From positions 25,344-89,343 of the forward strand of contig CAMDOF010000010.1 in NCBI GenBank assembly GCA_945903465.1: DNA of 64,000 nt, in the 5' to 3' direction. The DNA is from Opitutus sp. GAS368. Lineage in GTDB: Bacteria; Verrucomicrobiota; Verrucomicrobiia; Opitutales; Opitutaceae. The notes under the pieces are model-generated. The model made no database searches and was not told the origin of the DNA. It was given only the letters and a program-made list of their open reading frames with translations. This document shows positions 1 through 9,371 of this stretch, piece by piece (positions within the stretch are counted from its first letter, which is position 1; every line of letters begins with the position of its first letter). The translations under genes were made by a program, and so were the position numbers.

Positions 1-276
1 ATTGGCGAGCACAAAGACGGGGGTTCGCACCGTCGCGCGAAACTTGATCCATGCGGAAAAAGCGCTCGCGGCGGCTGGCTCGGCGGCCACGTAACGAATA
101 TCCACAACGCAGGGCTTCGTCCGCCCCGGCCGCGCGGACGGCAGGTCCGCGGGTAGTTCATGCAGCCGAAAAAAAACGAGATCCTGACCGAGATCATGCT
201 CCATGGGCGCGGCGCTTGCCGCGATCTGAGCGACGTAAAAGAGCAGGCCTCGCCAGAGTTTTGGGCGGCTGATCAT
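1..276 (-). CDS. Exported protein of unknown function (3' end beyond window)
   Basis: This is the first 92 codons of a gene that runs off the left edge. Its ATG overlaps the purD stop codon as ATGA, which suggests translational coupling with purD. The frame is open throughout and begins [20 protein letters not shown], a basic start followed by a hydrophobic run that reads as a short signal peptide or membrane anchor. A later stretch, [14 protein letters not shown], looks like a beta strand of a folded domain. I do not recognise the family. It is probably expressed with the LOG gene and purD; whether it has a related role cannot be told from the fragment. Confidence 0.6.
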   Translation of the reverse strand, partial: MISRPKLWRGLLFYVAQIAASAAPMEHDLGQDLVFFRLHELPADLPSARPGRTKPCVVDIRYVAAEPAAASAFSAWIKFRATVRTPVFVLAN

Positions 277-1577
277 GATCGGTCGCGTTGAAATTGCCGT
301 GCACCGATATCCCGCCGAAAATATTTGCCCGACCAGCCAATCCGCTCGCAGACCGCATAAGCTTTTTCCGCCGCACTCCTCAGCGTCGGCCCGAGCGCCG
401 TGACCCCCAGCACGCGCCCCCCATTCGCGACAAGCGCACCTTCGGCGTTCAGGACGGTACCCGCATGCAAAATCGCCACGCCCTCGGGTAACCCTTCCGG
501 TAGAGTGATCAATTCACCCCTCCGATAAGTCTCGGGGTAACCCTGCGCGGCCAGCACCACACACATCGCATGCTCTGGGCGAATACTCAGCCGCCAACCC
601 GCAAGCTCGCCCTTCGCTGCCGCCCAAAGTATCGCCAAAATATCCTCGCGGATCCGGGGCAACACCACCTGCGTCTCCGGATCTCCAAACCGCGCATTGT
701 ACTCGATCACGCTCGGCCCCTCTGCGGTCAGCATAATCCCAATAAAAAGCGTACCCCGGAAAACCATCCCCTCCGCCGCCACCGCCGCCACCGATGGCCG
801 CACAATCTCCCGCTCAATGCGTTCATACAATTCCGGCGTCACGACCTCGGCCGGCGAGTAAGTCCCCATGCCACCCGTATTCGGTCCGGTATCGCCATCG
901 CCAATCCGCTTGTGGTCTTGGGACGTGGGCAGAATCAAATAATCATGGCCCGAAACGACCACGAGGAGCGACGTCTCCTCTCCGAAAAGACACTCTTCGA
1001 TCAATAACTGCCGGCCGCTCTCCCCGAACTGGCCACCCTCCAGCATCGCGCGCACCGCCCCCTCCGCCTCCGCCAGACTCTGCGCCACCACTACGCCTTT
1101 GCCCGCCGCCAACCCGTCCGCCTTTATCACAATCGGAACTTTCCGCGTGCTCAGGTACGCGAGCGCCGGCGCTACCGCCGTAAACACCGCCGCCGGAGCC
1201 GTGGGAATCCCATATTTCAACAACAATTGCTTCGTGAAAATCTTGGAGGCCTCGAGCCGCGCACCATCCGCCGTCGGGCCGTACACAGGAATACCCGCCT
1301 CGATCAGGCGGTCCGCCAGCCCCAGCGCCAAGGGCACCTCCGGCCCCACCACCACAAATTCCACGCGCTCACGCTGAGCCAACGCCACCAGTCCGGCCAC
1401 GTCGTCCGCCGCCACCGGCCGACACCCAACCTCGGCGGCGATACCCGCATTACCAGGAGCACAAATAATCAGCGGATTGTCCGGCGAGGCCAGCAAGGCA
1501 CGGACCAGCGCGTGCTCACGACCACCGGAACCGACTACGAGTACAGAACGAGGAAGAGGCGAATTACTCACGTGCAA
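273..1577 (-). CDS. purD: Phosphoribosylamine--glycine ligase (GARS)
   Basis: The enzyme joins glycine to phosphoribosylamine using ATP, the second step of de novo purine synthesis in the cytoplasm. The protein is 434 aa, the usual length. It shows the N-terminal [13 protein letters not shown] motif, an ATP-grasp core with [12 protein letters not shown] near residue 150, the [17 protein letters not shown] motif near 220 and the metal-site ARFGDPETQ near 295. The start is either TTG at 1577 or GTG at 1571; a GGA lies about 6 bases before the TTG. It begins 9 bases after the LOG-domain gene and its stop overlaps the start of the next gene, so the three form an operon. Nothing in it is unusual. 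Confidence 0.96.
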   Translation of the reverse strand: MHVSNSPLPRSVLVVGSGGREHALVRALLASPDNPLIICAPGNAGIAAEVGCRPVAADDVAGLVALAQRERVEFVVVGPEVPLALGLADRLIEAGIPVYGPTADGARLEASKIFTKQLLLKYGIPTAPAAVFTAVAPALAYLSTRKVPIVIKADGLAAGKGVVVAQSLAEAEGAVRAMLEGGQFGESGRQLLIEECLFGEETSLLVVVSGHDYLILPTSQDHKRIGDGDTGPNTGGMGTYSPAEVVTPELYERIEREIVRPSVAAVAAEGMVFRGTLFIGIMLTAEGPSVIEYNARFGDPETQVVLPRIREDILAILWAAAKGELAGWRLSIRPEHAMCVVLAAQGYPETYRRGELITLPEGLPEGVAILHAGTVLNAEGALVANGGRVLGVTALGPTLRSAAEKAYAVCERIGWSGKYFRRDIGARQFQRDRS

Positions 1578-1586
1578 AAGGATCCA

Positions 1587-3494
1587 TTAAAGCACTTGCA
1601 GTTTCTTACGATAAAACGCGACGACCTCATCCGGATCATCGGTAAAAAGAATGTAGTCGGACATCCATGCCGGGGCCCGCTTCGTCGCAATCATCGTGCG
1701 CAGCTGGCGACGCAAATCCGTCCAAAACTTCGCATTGAAAAATACATAGGGCACTCGCGGACGAATCCCTAGCTTCAAATTGCACAGCTCTATGCCAACC
1801 TCCTCCAGCGTCCCGACGCCGCCCACGTTGAAAATGCAGAAATCCGCCGCCTCAAACCATTTTTGCCGAAAGTGCCGGGACGACTCTTGAAACGTGTTGA
1901 AAAAATCAACCCCGAGCTCAGGGGGCTGGGCCTCCAGTTCAAGAAAACACGCTCCCGTCAAAGCCCCCTTCGCCCGCGCCTGATCCGTGGCCAGACGCAT
2001 CACCCCACCACCACCACCGGTGAGCACGCCCAGATTGTGGCCGATAAAGGAAGTGAGCTTGTCGACCAAGGCGGAGATACGTGCGGTATCCGCCGGTTCG
2101 AGCCCGATCGCCGAGCCGTAAAAGGCCAGAATCGTGGCCTCTTGAAAACGCCGCGCCATCTCCTCCCTCACAAAAAAACCGTGGTCTTTTCGGTAGGTGT
2201 GAAAATAGATTTCCTTGGTCAGTTCGTCGTACCAGTAAACTTGGACGCCGATGGATTCAAACGTGTCGAGTCGCCCATGGGCGTGGCTCGAGAAAAAATA
2301 CCCGTGGGTGCGCGATGGCTTTCTAAAAACAACGCGCTTGAGCTTGATTTCCCCTAGGCGGGTAAGCAGTTCGATCTGCTCAAGCAGATTGGGGAAATAA
2401 TCGAGAATCAACGTATCCGCATTCTCCGGCGAGGCATCGAGCGCCTGGATCAGGGTCCGGCTGCCGATCGGCCCGACCTTCTCCTCTAAAATCTTCTTCA
2501 ATTCATCGTTCGCGCGGACAAACACCGCCCGGTTCTCAATCGAACCCGTCTGACCGCGCACGGAAATTTTCGTGTGTGGCTTCGCCTCGGGCGAGACCTG
2601 AGGCGGATTTCCGTCGAGAGATTTATAGAGCTCGCGCGAGGTCGCCAGCAGTCGCGTCCGGCGCTGGCTGAGGGGCTTGAAACTGGGGTCACTCGCCTCG
2701 GGGGCGCGAAATACCTCCACCGAAACCACCGGATTCACCACGGGCTGATCACCCGTGTTATAAATCTCGAGCATGATATTGGTGCCAAAGGTCTTGATCG
2801 GGTCGAGCAGCACGGCGCTCGTATGAATCCCGAAATTACCCGCACCTTGGTTCAACACGACAAAATGCTCCTTCAGATACATCGAGCAACTCGTGAGAAT
2901 ACCGGCATGCGGAGGAATGGTGAGTGGGCTCGCCTCATGGCGCACTTGGACGCGATCGAGGTAAGCTCGGCCGGCATCCCCACGCACCACCCGCTCGAAA
3001 TCGGCGCGGACAAGCCGCGGATTGAGCGTGTAGCTCACCTGGTGCGGGGTCAGAAAAACCCGCCCCAACGAGTCGATGCTAATCGTGTTCGGAAGCTTCA
3101 AGCGATTCTCCTGGAGCGCCGCCCAGATCTCAACCGTCGAGATTTTTGCCGCCAACGGCGCGAAGAACAAACGACCGACCGGCGCGCCCACCCGCAGCAA
3201 TTTTTTCCAATACGACACATTGGGAAAACTCGCGTCATAAATGAAAGCCTCCGCTTCGAGTTCAAAGCGGTTCCCTTCCAAGCGCAAAGGCCCGGGCGTA
3301 CGCATCTCAATACCGATTCTCGCCAGCGAACTCCGCTCGGTAAACTTAATCGCCGCAAGGTTAGCTTTGATAAATTCAAACTCGGCGGGGTGCCGCGGCC
3401 AAAACCCTAGCATCAACTTGACGATGCCCTCATCCTCGCTCCGCACAGAGAGAATTTGGCCATCCTGGCCGGTCCAAAATTGTTCAAGGTGCAT
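1587..3494 (-). CDS. Large LOG-domain (lysine decarboxylase-like fold) protein
   Basis: The C-terminal part, from about residue 455 of 635, is a LOG domain: GSAIGLEP, TGGGGGVMRLATDQA and NVGGVGTLEEVGIELC correspond to the GGGxxG and PGGxGTxxE nucleotide-binding motifs. LOG proteins hydrolyse nucleoside monophosphates such as cytokinin ribotides; the substrate here is unknown and the usual Pro of PGGxGT is Val. The first ~420 residues are a domain I do not recognise, so the protein is more than three times longer than ordinary LOG proteins. The start at 3494 (MHLEQFWTG) has an AGGA about 10 bases upstream; the frame is open further upstream to 3602, but that extension looks non-coding. It diverges from the FKBP gene and leads the purD operon. 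Confidence 0.8.
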   Translation of the reverse strand: MHLEQFWTGQDGQILSVRSEDEGIVKLMLGFWPRHPAEFEFIKANLAAIKFTERSSLARIGIEMRTPGPLRLEGNRFELEAEAFIYDASFPNVSYWKKLLRVGAPVGRLFFAPLAAKISTVEIWAALQENRLKLPNTISIDSLGRVFLTPHQVSYTLNPRLVRADFERVVRGDAGRAYLDRVQVRHEASPLTIPPHAGILTSCSMYLKEHFVVLNQGAGNFGIHTSAVLLDPIKTFGTNIMLEIYNTGDQPVVNPVVSVEVFRAPEASDPSFKPLSQRRTRLLATSRELYKSLDGNPPQVSPEAKPHTKISVRGQTGSIENRAVFVRANDELKKILEEKVGPIGSRTLIQALDASPENADTLILDYFPNLLEQIELLTRLGEIKLKRVVFRKPSRTHGYFFSSHAHGRLDTFESIGVQVYWYDELTKEIYFHTYRKDHGFFVREEMARRFQEATILAFYGSAIGLEPADTARISALVDKLTSFIGHNLGVLTGGGGGVMRLATDQARAKGALTGACFLELEAQPPELGVDFFNTFQESSRHFRQKWFEAADFCIFNVGGVGTLEEVGIELCNLKLGIRPRVPYVFFNAKFWTDLRRQLRTMIATKRAPAWMSDYILFTDDPDEVVAFYRKKLQVL

Positions 3495-3640
3495 ACGTTG
3501 ATTGTCCTGATGGCCGAATGACCCGCACGATACAAGCGGGGAGATCGAGATTGCATTTGGTTCGGCGAAATGGCACTCGTGAGCCTTTTGCTGATCAACC
3601 AACGATACCTAAGCCCCACCACTCTCTTCCCATCATACGA

Positions 3641-4426
3641 ATGAAACTGAAGCATACTGCCACGATCTGCCTCCTCGCGACCGGTCTCACCGTCGCGCGT
3701 GCCCAAGAGGTAAAAGTCAATATTCCCGGCCCAGCCGCCGCGCCAGCCGCCGCGCCCGCCGCCGCGCCCGCCAAGCCTGTCTTCACCGAGGCGCAAATCC
3801 TCGAGGTCTTCGGCTGGTTCATTGGCAAACGCGTCGGACTCACCGAACTTGAGTTTTCCCAAGCCGAGCTCGATACGCTGGTAAAGGGCTTTCTCCAGGC
3901 CGCCCAAGGCAAAGAATCCCCCTACGAGCTCGAAAAAATCGGCCCGATGATGGACGAGCTCATGCAGAAAAAGCAGGCGGTCTACCTCGGCAAAATGAAG
4001 AACAAAAACCTCGCGACCACTTCCGACTTTTTCAATAAATTGAAAGAGAACAAGGCCATCGTGGAACTGCCCAGCGGTCTGCGCTATGAGATCCTCAAAG
4101 CCGGCGAGGGCGCCTTCCCCAAGGCCAACGACTCCGTCCAAGTCCACTACACCGGAAAATTGCTCGATGGCACTGTCTTCGATAGCTCGGTCCAGCGCGG
4201 CAAGCCGGCCGATTTCCAACTCGATCAGGTTATCCCCGGCTGGACAGAAGGCATCCAGAAGGTGAACAAGGGCGGCAAAATCAAGCTCTACGTTCCGCCG
4301 CAGCTCGCCTACGGCGACGAGGGCAACCAAGGGATTCCGCCGAGCTCAACGTTGATCTTTGAAGTGGAGTTGCTCGAGATCAAGGGAGGCGCGCCCGCCG
4401 CTCCCGCAATGCCAGCGAAAAAGTAA
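3641..4426 (+). CDS. FKBP-type peptidyl-prolyl cis-trans isomerase, exported
   Basis: It catalyses proline cis-trans isomerisation, probably in the periplasm. The 261-aa protein starts with a signal peptide (MKLKHTATICLLATGLTVARA), followed by a low-complexity linker of repeated PAAA (about residues 27-42), an alpha-helical dimerisation region typical of the FkpA/Mip N-terminus (about 45-150) and a C-terminal FKBP domain with VHYTGKLLDGTVFDSS, VIPGWTEGIQ and YGDEGNQGIPPSSTLIFEVEL. The start was chosen for the signal peptide; upstream in-frame codons back to 3518 are not protein-like. A strong intrinsic terminator follows at 4461. It is divergent from the LOG-domain gene. Confidence 0.92.
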   Translation: MKLKHTATICLLATGLTVARAQEVKVNIPGPAAAPAAAPAAAPAKPVFTEAQILEVFGWFIGKRVGLTELEFSQAELDTLVKGFLQAAQGKESPYELEKIGPMMDELMQKKQAVYLGKMKNKNLATTSDFFNKLKENKAIVELPSGLRYEILKAGEGAFPKANDSVQVHYTGKLLDGTVFDSSVQRGKPADFQLDQVIPGWTEGIQKVNKGGKIKLYVPPQLAYGDEGNQGIPPSSTLIFEVELLEIKGGAPAAPAMPAKK

Positions 4427-4460
4427 TCGTTTCCGCCTCTCCCGAATTCATTTCCACCCG

Positions 4461-4489
4461 AGCCCTCGGCCGACCCCGAGGGCTTTTTT
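4461..4489 (+). terminator. Intrinsic terminator after the FKBP gene
   Basis: A perfect 9-bp stem (AGCCCTCGG at 4461-4469 with CCGAGGGCT at 4476-4484) encloses a 6-base loop and is followed by a run of six T. It lies 34 bases after the FKBP stop and just before the convergent threonine aldolase ends. Confidence 0.9.
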
Positions 4490-4509
4490 GCGCCCGCCCA
4501 GGATCCCGT

Positions 4510-5568
4510 TCATACCGTCCGCGCGGCCCGCGCGTCCGCGAGAAACGCGCTGACCTCTTCGTTCCGCGTGTCCCATGAACACATCAGACGATAACCATGC
4601 TCTCCGAAAAATCTATAAAATCGCCAGCCCAGCGCCTCAAGGGCCGCCACCACGGGCGGTAAAAATTCCACAAAGACGCCATTGGCTTCCGTGGGCGCGA
4701 CCAACGCGAAACCGAGCGCCTGCAAACCCTCGGACAAAATGCGCGCTTGCTCGTTGGCGTGCGCACCATGACGCAGCCAGGCCCCTTCGCGCAATACTGC
4801 CGCCCATTGGGCGGTCGCGAAGCGCATCTTGGAGGCGAGCTGCCCGCCTTGCTTGACTCGATAAGCAAACTCCCGAGCCAACTCGCGGTTAAAAAAAACC
4901 ACCGCCTCCGTGCTCAAAAGCCCGTTCTTAGTCCCACCAAAGCACAACACGTCCACCCCCGCCCGCCACGTCAAATCCGCCGGCGAAAAACCACGGGCAA
5001 CACCCGCCGCCGCCGCATTCGCGAAACGAGCCCCATCAACGTGCACCGCCCAGCCGCGGGCGTGCGCAAAATCAGTCAACGCGCGGAGTTGCCCCGGAGT
5101 GTAGACCGTGCCTAACTCCGTGGACTGCGTGAGCGAAAGCGCCCGAATCTTCGGAAAATGCACCCCGTGCCCGCGCTGCAACGCAGGTTCCAAATCAGCC
5201 GGACGCAACTTCGCTGCTTGGCCGCGGACCGGCAGTAATTTACTGCCACCAGTAAAAAATTCTGGCGCGCCGCACTCATCGGTCTCGATGTGCGCGCTCT
5301 CATGACAGAGCACCGCGTGGTGCCGCTGGCAAAGCGCGCCCAACACCAGCGCGTTGGCGGCCGTGCCATTAAAAACGAAGAAGACCTCGCACGTACACTC
5401 GAAGAGCGCATTAAAATACGCTCGGGCTTCGGCGGTCGACGCGTCATCGCCATAGCTCGGCACCCGACCGCCATTGATCGTGTGGATCGCCGCCATCGCC
5501 TCTGCGCAGACGCCCGCGGTATTATCGCTGGCAAAAGCATCCTTGGGAATCACACCTGCAATATTCAT
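4510..5568 (-). CDS. Low-specificity threonine aldolase family protein
   Basis: A PLP-dependent fold-type I enzyme of about 352 aa, predicted to cleave L-threonine or allo-threonine to glycine and acetaldehyde. It has the family's N-terminal FASDNTAGVCAEAM and YGDDAST motifs, the HESAHIETDECGAPE segment that stacks on the cofactor, VHVDGARFANA with the Asp that binds the pyridine nitrogen, and CFGGTKNGLL with the Schiff-base Lys at about residue 210. The start at 5568 (MNIAGVIP) matches family length; the frame continues open upstream to 5883, across the divergent aroK gene, and that part is a shadow. The beta-eliminating lyase family is close enough that the exact substrate is inferred. Confidence 0.88.
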   Translation of the reverse strand: MNIAGVIPKDAFASDNTAGVCAEAMAAIHTINGGRVPSYGDDASTAEARAYFNALFECTCEVFFVFNGTAANALVLGALCQRHHAVLCHESAHIETDECGAPEFFTGGSKLLPVRGQAAKLRPADLEPALQRGHGVHFPKIRALSLTQSTELGTVYTPGQLRALTDFAHARGWAVHVDGARFANAAAAGVARGFSPADLTWRAGVDVLCFGGTKNGLLSTEAVVFFNRELAREFAYRVKQGGQLASKMRFATAQWAAVLREGAWLRHGAHANEQARILSEGLQALGFALVAPTEANGVFVEFLPPVVAALEALGWRFYRFFGEHGYRLMCSWDTRNEEVSAFLADARAARTV

Positions 5569-5619
5569 TTTCGTGTCTGGCAATGTTTGAGGAGCCCGTT
5601 TGAGTAGAGAACGCACGCG

Positions 5620-6165
5620 ATGAATCCTGCAGACGTCAATCTCTACATTGTTGGTTTCATGGGCACCGGGAAAACGACGGTCGGCCGCGCCGTCTCCCAA
5701 AAGCTGGGTTTTACTGCGCTCGATAGCGATCATGAGATCGAGCGGCTCCAGGGAAAGGGGATCCCCGATATTTTCGCCCAAGACGGAGAGCCCGCGTTCC
5801 GCCAAATGGAGCGAACCTTCATTGAAAGTGGCCACGCCGCGAGCCGCACCCTCGTCGCCTGCGGCGGCGGCCTCGTCGTGCAACCAGGCATCCTCGAACT
5901 GCTAAAATCTAAAGGGGTGATCATCTGCCTGCACGCCTCGATCGAAACGATTCTCGCTCGCACGGGTCGAAATCGCCAAAGACCGCTCCTCGACGTCGAA
6001 AACCCCGAGGAGCGCGTCCGCACCCTGTACGCCGCTCGCGAACCCATCTACAAGCGATCCGGCACGATCATTCTTACGGACGGGCGAACGCTCCAAGACA
6101 TCGCTGCGCACGTGTTGCGGGCGTGGCGACGCGATGCCCCCGACTTTGCGCGGGGTCCACGGTGA
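5620..6165 (+). CDS. aroK: Shikimate kinase
   Basis: It phosphorylates shikimate at O3 with ATP in the chorismate pathway. The 181-aa protein is of ordinary length. It has a Walker A motif GFMGTGKTT near residue 13, LDSDHEIE with the substrate-binding Asp, FRQMER with the shikimate-contacting Arg, ACGGGLV, and TGRNRQRPLL in the lid. The stop overlaps a GTG start of queG as GTGA. The gene diverges from threonine aldolase with about 50 bases between the starts, where a promoter must lie. Confidence 0.95.
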   Translation: MNPADVNLYIVGFMGTGKTTVGRAVSQKLGFTALDSDHEIERLQGKGIPDIFAQDGEPAFRQMERTFIESGHAASRTLVACGGGLVVQPGILELLKSKGVIICLHASIETILARTGRNRQRPLLDVENPEERVRTLYAAREPIYKRSGTIILTDGRTLQDIAAHVLRAWRRDAPDFARGPR

Positions 6166-7400
6166 CATCACAGAGCGAAGCGAGCGCTGGCCCGACCATC
6201 GAAAGCACCGCGACCAGCCGCGCCGAAGCCCCGCAAATGCTCGCACCGTTGTCACCCCAACCCGCCCTGCGCGCCCAGTTGGGATCTTTGGGGTTTGACG
6301 ACGTCCGCTTCACCAGCGTGACCGCGGGGCCCCAACCGCCTTTGCGGGAATGGCTCGCCGCGGGCATGCAGGCCGAGATGCATTGGATGGAGCGCACCGC
6401 CGACCAGAGACTCGATCCTCGGCTCGTTCTCCCCGGCGCCCGCTCACTCATCATGCTCGGCGTCAGCTATTGGTCCGATCAGTTGCCCCTCAAAAAACCG
6501 GCCGCAACCACTCCGCACTGGGCCCGCTACGCTTTGCACGAAGATTACCATGACACGATTAAGCCCGCGCTCGTCGCCGCAGGCCGCGCGCTCGAAACCC
6601 TCTACGGTGTCGGCGCCAAAGATTATCGCTACTACGTCGACACCGGCCCCGTCCTGGAACGAAGTTGGGCGGCGCGAGCTGGACTCGGTTTTACCGGAAA
6701 GAACGCGATGCTCATTTCCCGTCGACACGGCAACTGGCTGTTCCTCGCTTCGATCCTAACCACCCTTGAGTTCGTACCCGACGCGCCGGTCCGCAACCGC
6801 TTCGAAACCCGCGCGGTCGGTCTGCTTTGCGGCAAATGTACCCGCTGCCTCGATGCCTGCCCTACCCAGGCCTTTGCGGCTCCGGGCGTACTCGATGCGC
6901 GCCGTTGCGTTTCTTACCAAACTATTGAGAATAAAGGAGTCATTCCGCGGGAACTGCGCGCCGGAATCGGCCACCGCATCTACGGCTGTGATGTTTGCCT
7001 CGAGGTGTGCCCGTGGAACCGATTTGCCCAGGAGGGCCGCCACCTGCTGCTCGCGGCCCGGTACGACGTCGCGGCTTTATCGCTTGCCGAAATTCTCGCG
7101 ATCAATCCCACCCGCTTCGCCGAGGTCTTTCGGCGCACTCCCATCAAACGACTCAAATGGGCCGGCCTTTTGCGCAATGCCTGCGTCGTGGCCGGAAACG
7201 TCGGCGACCGCACCCTCCTGCCGTTGCTGCTCAACCTCGCCACCACCCACGCGTTGCCGCTGGTCCGCGCCCACGCCGTTTGGGCAGTTTTTCGGCTCGG
7301 CGGCCACGAAGCACTCACGGCGGCCTCCACCACAGAAACTGATCCCGTCGTCCAAGCCGAATACGCCGCCGAAACGGCCGAGCGCTCGGGCGTCAGCTGA
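6162..7400 (+). CDS. queG: Epoxyqueuosine reductase
   Basis: It reduces epoxyqueuosine to queuosine in tRNA, using a cobalamin cofactor and two [4Fe-4S] clusters. Visible motifs are YVDTGPVLERSWAARAGLGF, which carries the catalytic Asp, GKCTRCLDACPTQAF near residue 223 and CDVCLEVCPWN near 276. The C-terminus has HEAT-like helices (LVRAHAVWAVFRLG). Length is 412 aa from GTG 6162, whose GTG overlaps the aroK stop; ATG 6237 would give 387 aa, closer to the Escherichia coli protein, and GTG 6123 is also open. It ends 10 bases before the convergent thioesterase. Confidence 0.93.
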   Translation: MTSQSEASAGPTIESTATSRAEAPQMLAPLSPQPALRAQLGSLGFDDVRFTSVTAGPQPPLREWLAAGMQAEMHWMERTADQRLDPRLVLPGARSLIMLGVSYWSDQLPLKKPAATTPHWARYALHEDYHDTIKPALVAAGRALETLYGVGAKDYRYYVDTGPVLERSWAARAGLGFTGKNAMLISRRHGNWLFLASILTTLEFVPDAPVRNRFETRAVGLLCGKCTRCLDACPTQAFAAPGVLDARRCVSYQTIENKGVIPRELRAGIGHRIYGCDVCLEVCPWNRFAQEGRHLLLAARYDVAALSLAEILAINPTRFAEVFRRTPIKRLKWAGLLRNACVVAGNVGDRTLLPLLLNLATTHALPLVRAHAVWAVFRLGGHEALTAASTTETDPVVQAEYAAETAERSGVS

Positions 7401-7410
7401 AAAAAGGCCC

Positions 7411-7818
7411 TCAGCCACCCGCAAAAGCCGCCCCAAACAAAGCCATCGCGGCTGGCGGCGGCCGGACCGGTCTCCCCTCTCGGTCGATAAAAGCGTGCAC
7501 GGTAAATCCCGTCGCGAGCAAGTCTTCCCCACGCCGCACTTCATACTCGAGCCTTATCCTGAGCAAGGGCTTCTCCCGCAGCGTCGTCACAATCGTCAGC
7601 GTGTCATCATAGACCGCCGGCCGAGAAAATTTTGCGGACACCTCCAGTACGGGGAGCCGGTAACCATCGGTCTCAAGCTGCCGGTAAGACAGGCCCATCT
7701 CCTTCAGCAGCGTGGTCCGGCCCACCTCAAACCAGGGTAGGTAATTTGCATGGTAAACAACCCCCATCATATCGGTTTCTGCATAACGAACGACCACTTG
7801 CGCGCGCGATATTATCAT
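7411..7818 (-). CDS. YbgC-type acyl-CoA/acyl-ACP thioesterase (hotdog fold)
   Basis: A 135-aa single hotdog domain predicted to hydrolyse acyl thioesters. It has VRYAETDMMGVVYHANYLPWFEVGR, the 4-hydroxybenzoyl-CoA thioesterase family signature with the catalytic Asp at about residue 16, then SAKFSRPAVYDDTLTI. It starts 13 bases after the GT4 gene stop, so the two are co-transcribed. Next to an ACP-dehydratase fusion and a ketoacyl synthase it could release the acyl product from the carrier; a general housekeeping role (as for YbgC next to tol genes) is the alternative, but no tol genes are nearby. Confidence 0.88.
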   Translation of the reverse strand: MIISRAQVVVRYAETDMMGVVYHANYLPWFEVGRTTLLKEMGLSYRQLETDGYRLPVLEVSAKFSRPAVYDDTLTIVTTLREKPLLRIRLEYEVRRGEDLLATGFTVHAFIDREGRPVRPPPAAMALFGAAFAGG

Positions 7819-7831
7819 AAATTCAAAGGCG

Positions 7832-8992
7832 TTATCGCTCAGCCGACGCGGACTGAAATAAAATCCGCGCCGACTCTTTCCAACAATTACGCATCGCCCA
7901 GTCCCGCCCCGCCGTTCCTAATTTTCGCCGCAACGAATCATCGAAAATCAACTTCGCAAACGCCCCCGTCAGCTCTTCCGGCCGATCCGGCCGCACGAGG
8001 AGGCCCGTGACGCCATCCACCATCGCCTCGGAGACGCCACCCACATCGTGCGCCACCACGGGCAGGCCATGCGCAGCCGCCTCCAAATAGACCAAGCCAA
8101 ACCCTTCCACACTCCTGCCAAAATTCACACTCGTCAGCGCAAAGATGTCCGCTCCTTCGTAAATCGCCGCGAGCTGCTCATCCGGAATATTCCCCAAAAA
8201 CCGCACAGCCAGATCAGGTTGCGCCGACGCCTGCGCTCGCAGCAATTGCTCGTAGTTTCCTTTGCTCTGGCCACCCACGATCCAATACTCGACTTGGGCT
8301 TGAGTCGCCATCGGCAGTCCCTGCAACGCCAGCAGCGTCAACAACTGCCCCTTGCGCGGGTGCAAACGCCCCACCGTCAGAATGATGATCTTGCCCCGCG
8401 GCGCCACCCGCTGCGACGGACCTCCCGCAAAGTCCGAACGCAGGGCCCCCGGCGTGAGAAAAATCTTATCAGCCGCCTCTGGAAAATGACTGAGGAGCAA
8501 CTCCTGCGTATAGGCACTCAGCGTGCTCACCCCCGCGGCCCGCTTGATCAACTGGCCAGCCAGCCAACGGCGCAGGCCACTTCCCGCAAATTTCAGAATC
8601 TCTGACCCGTGAAAGGTCAGCAACAACCGACGCGGCCGAAAGGCGTGGAAAAACTGCAGCAACATCATGGTCATCATCGGGCCAGGCTCAGGCAGGTAGA
8701 CCGTCGCATACCGCAATTCCCGCCGATGCCGGATAAGCTCGATCGCGAGCTGAATCTGGCACCTCAGATCGTGCGTCCCCTTCAACGGCATCCGCCGCAA
8801 ACGAAAAGGCCAGTCATTCTTTTCCGTAACCGCGGGCGTGGCCGGCGCCCACACCTCAACGCGATAACCCAGCACCACAGACGCCCGCGCGATCTCCTCC
8901 GTGAACGTGGCAATCCCCCCCCGCTTGGGGAAAAATTCGTGCGTGATCAGGAAGATGGGCCGCGAAACGTCGGCAGGTGCAAGGGCGCTCAT
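7832..8992 (-). CDS. GT4 family glycosyltransferase
   Basis: A 386-aa GT-B fold transferase, probably cytoplasmic at the membrane face, moving a sugar from a nucleotide donor. The N-terminal half begins FLITHEFFPKRGGIATFTEEIA; the C-terminal donor domain has VGRLHPRKGQ near residue 210 and EGFGLVYLEAAAHGLPVVAHDVGGVSE near 305, which contains the E-x7-E motif. It leads a two-gene minus-strand unit with the thioesterase and diverges from the ACP-dehydratase operon across about 380 bases. The acceptor is unknown; a lipid acceptor is suggested by the neighbours. Confidence 0.9.
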   Translation of the reverse strand: MSALAPADVSRPIFLITHEFFPKRGGIATFTEEIARASVVLGYRVEVWAPATPAVTEKNDWPFRLRRMPLKGTHDLRCQIQLAIELIRHRRELRYATVYLPEPGPMMTMMLLQFFHAFRPRRLLLTFHGSEILKFAGSGLRRWLAGQLIKRAAGVSTLSAYTQELLLSHFPEAADKIFLTPGALRSDFAGGPSQRVAPRGKIIILTVGRLHPRKGQLLTLLALQGLPMATQAQVEYWIVGGQSKGNYEQLLRAQASAQPDLAVRFLGNIPDEQLAAIYEGADIFALTSVNFGRSVEGFGLVYLEAAAHGLPVVAHDVGGVSEAMVDGVTGLLVRPDRPEELTGAFAKLIFDDSLRRKLGTAGRDWAMRNCWKESARILFQSASAER

Positions 8993-9371
8993 GCGCAGAA
9001 GTGGTCGGTCTGGTTAACCGCACCTCCCAAGAGAAGCCACGGCAACCATGTCCATAAGCCACGGAAACGTCACTGGCAAGCGCCGACCCGACTGCCCGAC
9101 CCAGTCAGACCCGACCGCGACCCGACCGCGACCCGACAAGCGACCCGACAAGCGACCCGACAAGCGACCCTTCACGCCTCTACCAAAAGCCCCCGAAGCC
9201 CACCTGCCCCCCCAAAAAACCTCGGCGCTTCCACTCACTTCCCCCTATCCACCGGTGAGTAAATTAACGCTAACTCTTCGCCCATAAACCCGTCTAACCC
9301 TGCGACTGGCCCCCTCTCTTTAAAATAAGGAGTTTACTTTCCCTAGCTCCGTAACATAGGAATAACGAACG
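8993..9371. other. Divergent intergenic region upstream of the ACP operon
   Basis: About 380 bases with no convincing gene. It separates the GT4 and ACP-dehydratase genes and must hold promoters for both. The left half is very C-rich and contains a 12-nt tandem repeat; the right half (from about 9250) is more A/T-rich and ends with an AGGA 10 bases before the ACP start. I could not place -35/-10 boxes with confidence. Confidence 0.6.
9129..9170. repeat. 12-nt tandem repeat, 3.5 copies
   Basis: Three exact copies of CGACCCGACAAG (9129-9140, 9141-9152, 9153-9164) plus half a copy. Degenerate copies with CGACCGCGACC precede it from about 9110. It is intergenic. Confidence 0.95.

Noticed and set aside
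3725..3780. GCC-rich repeat in the FKBP gene as a separate repeat element
   Set aside because: It simply encodes the Ala/Pro linker of the protein and is listed within that gene.
8609..9262. Plus-strand frame of 217 codons crossing the GT4 gene and the 12-nt repeat
   Set aside because: It is antisense to the glycosyltransferase and rich in Pro, Arg and Gln, with no domain.
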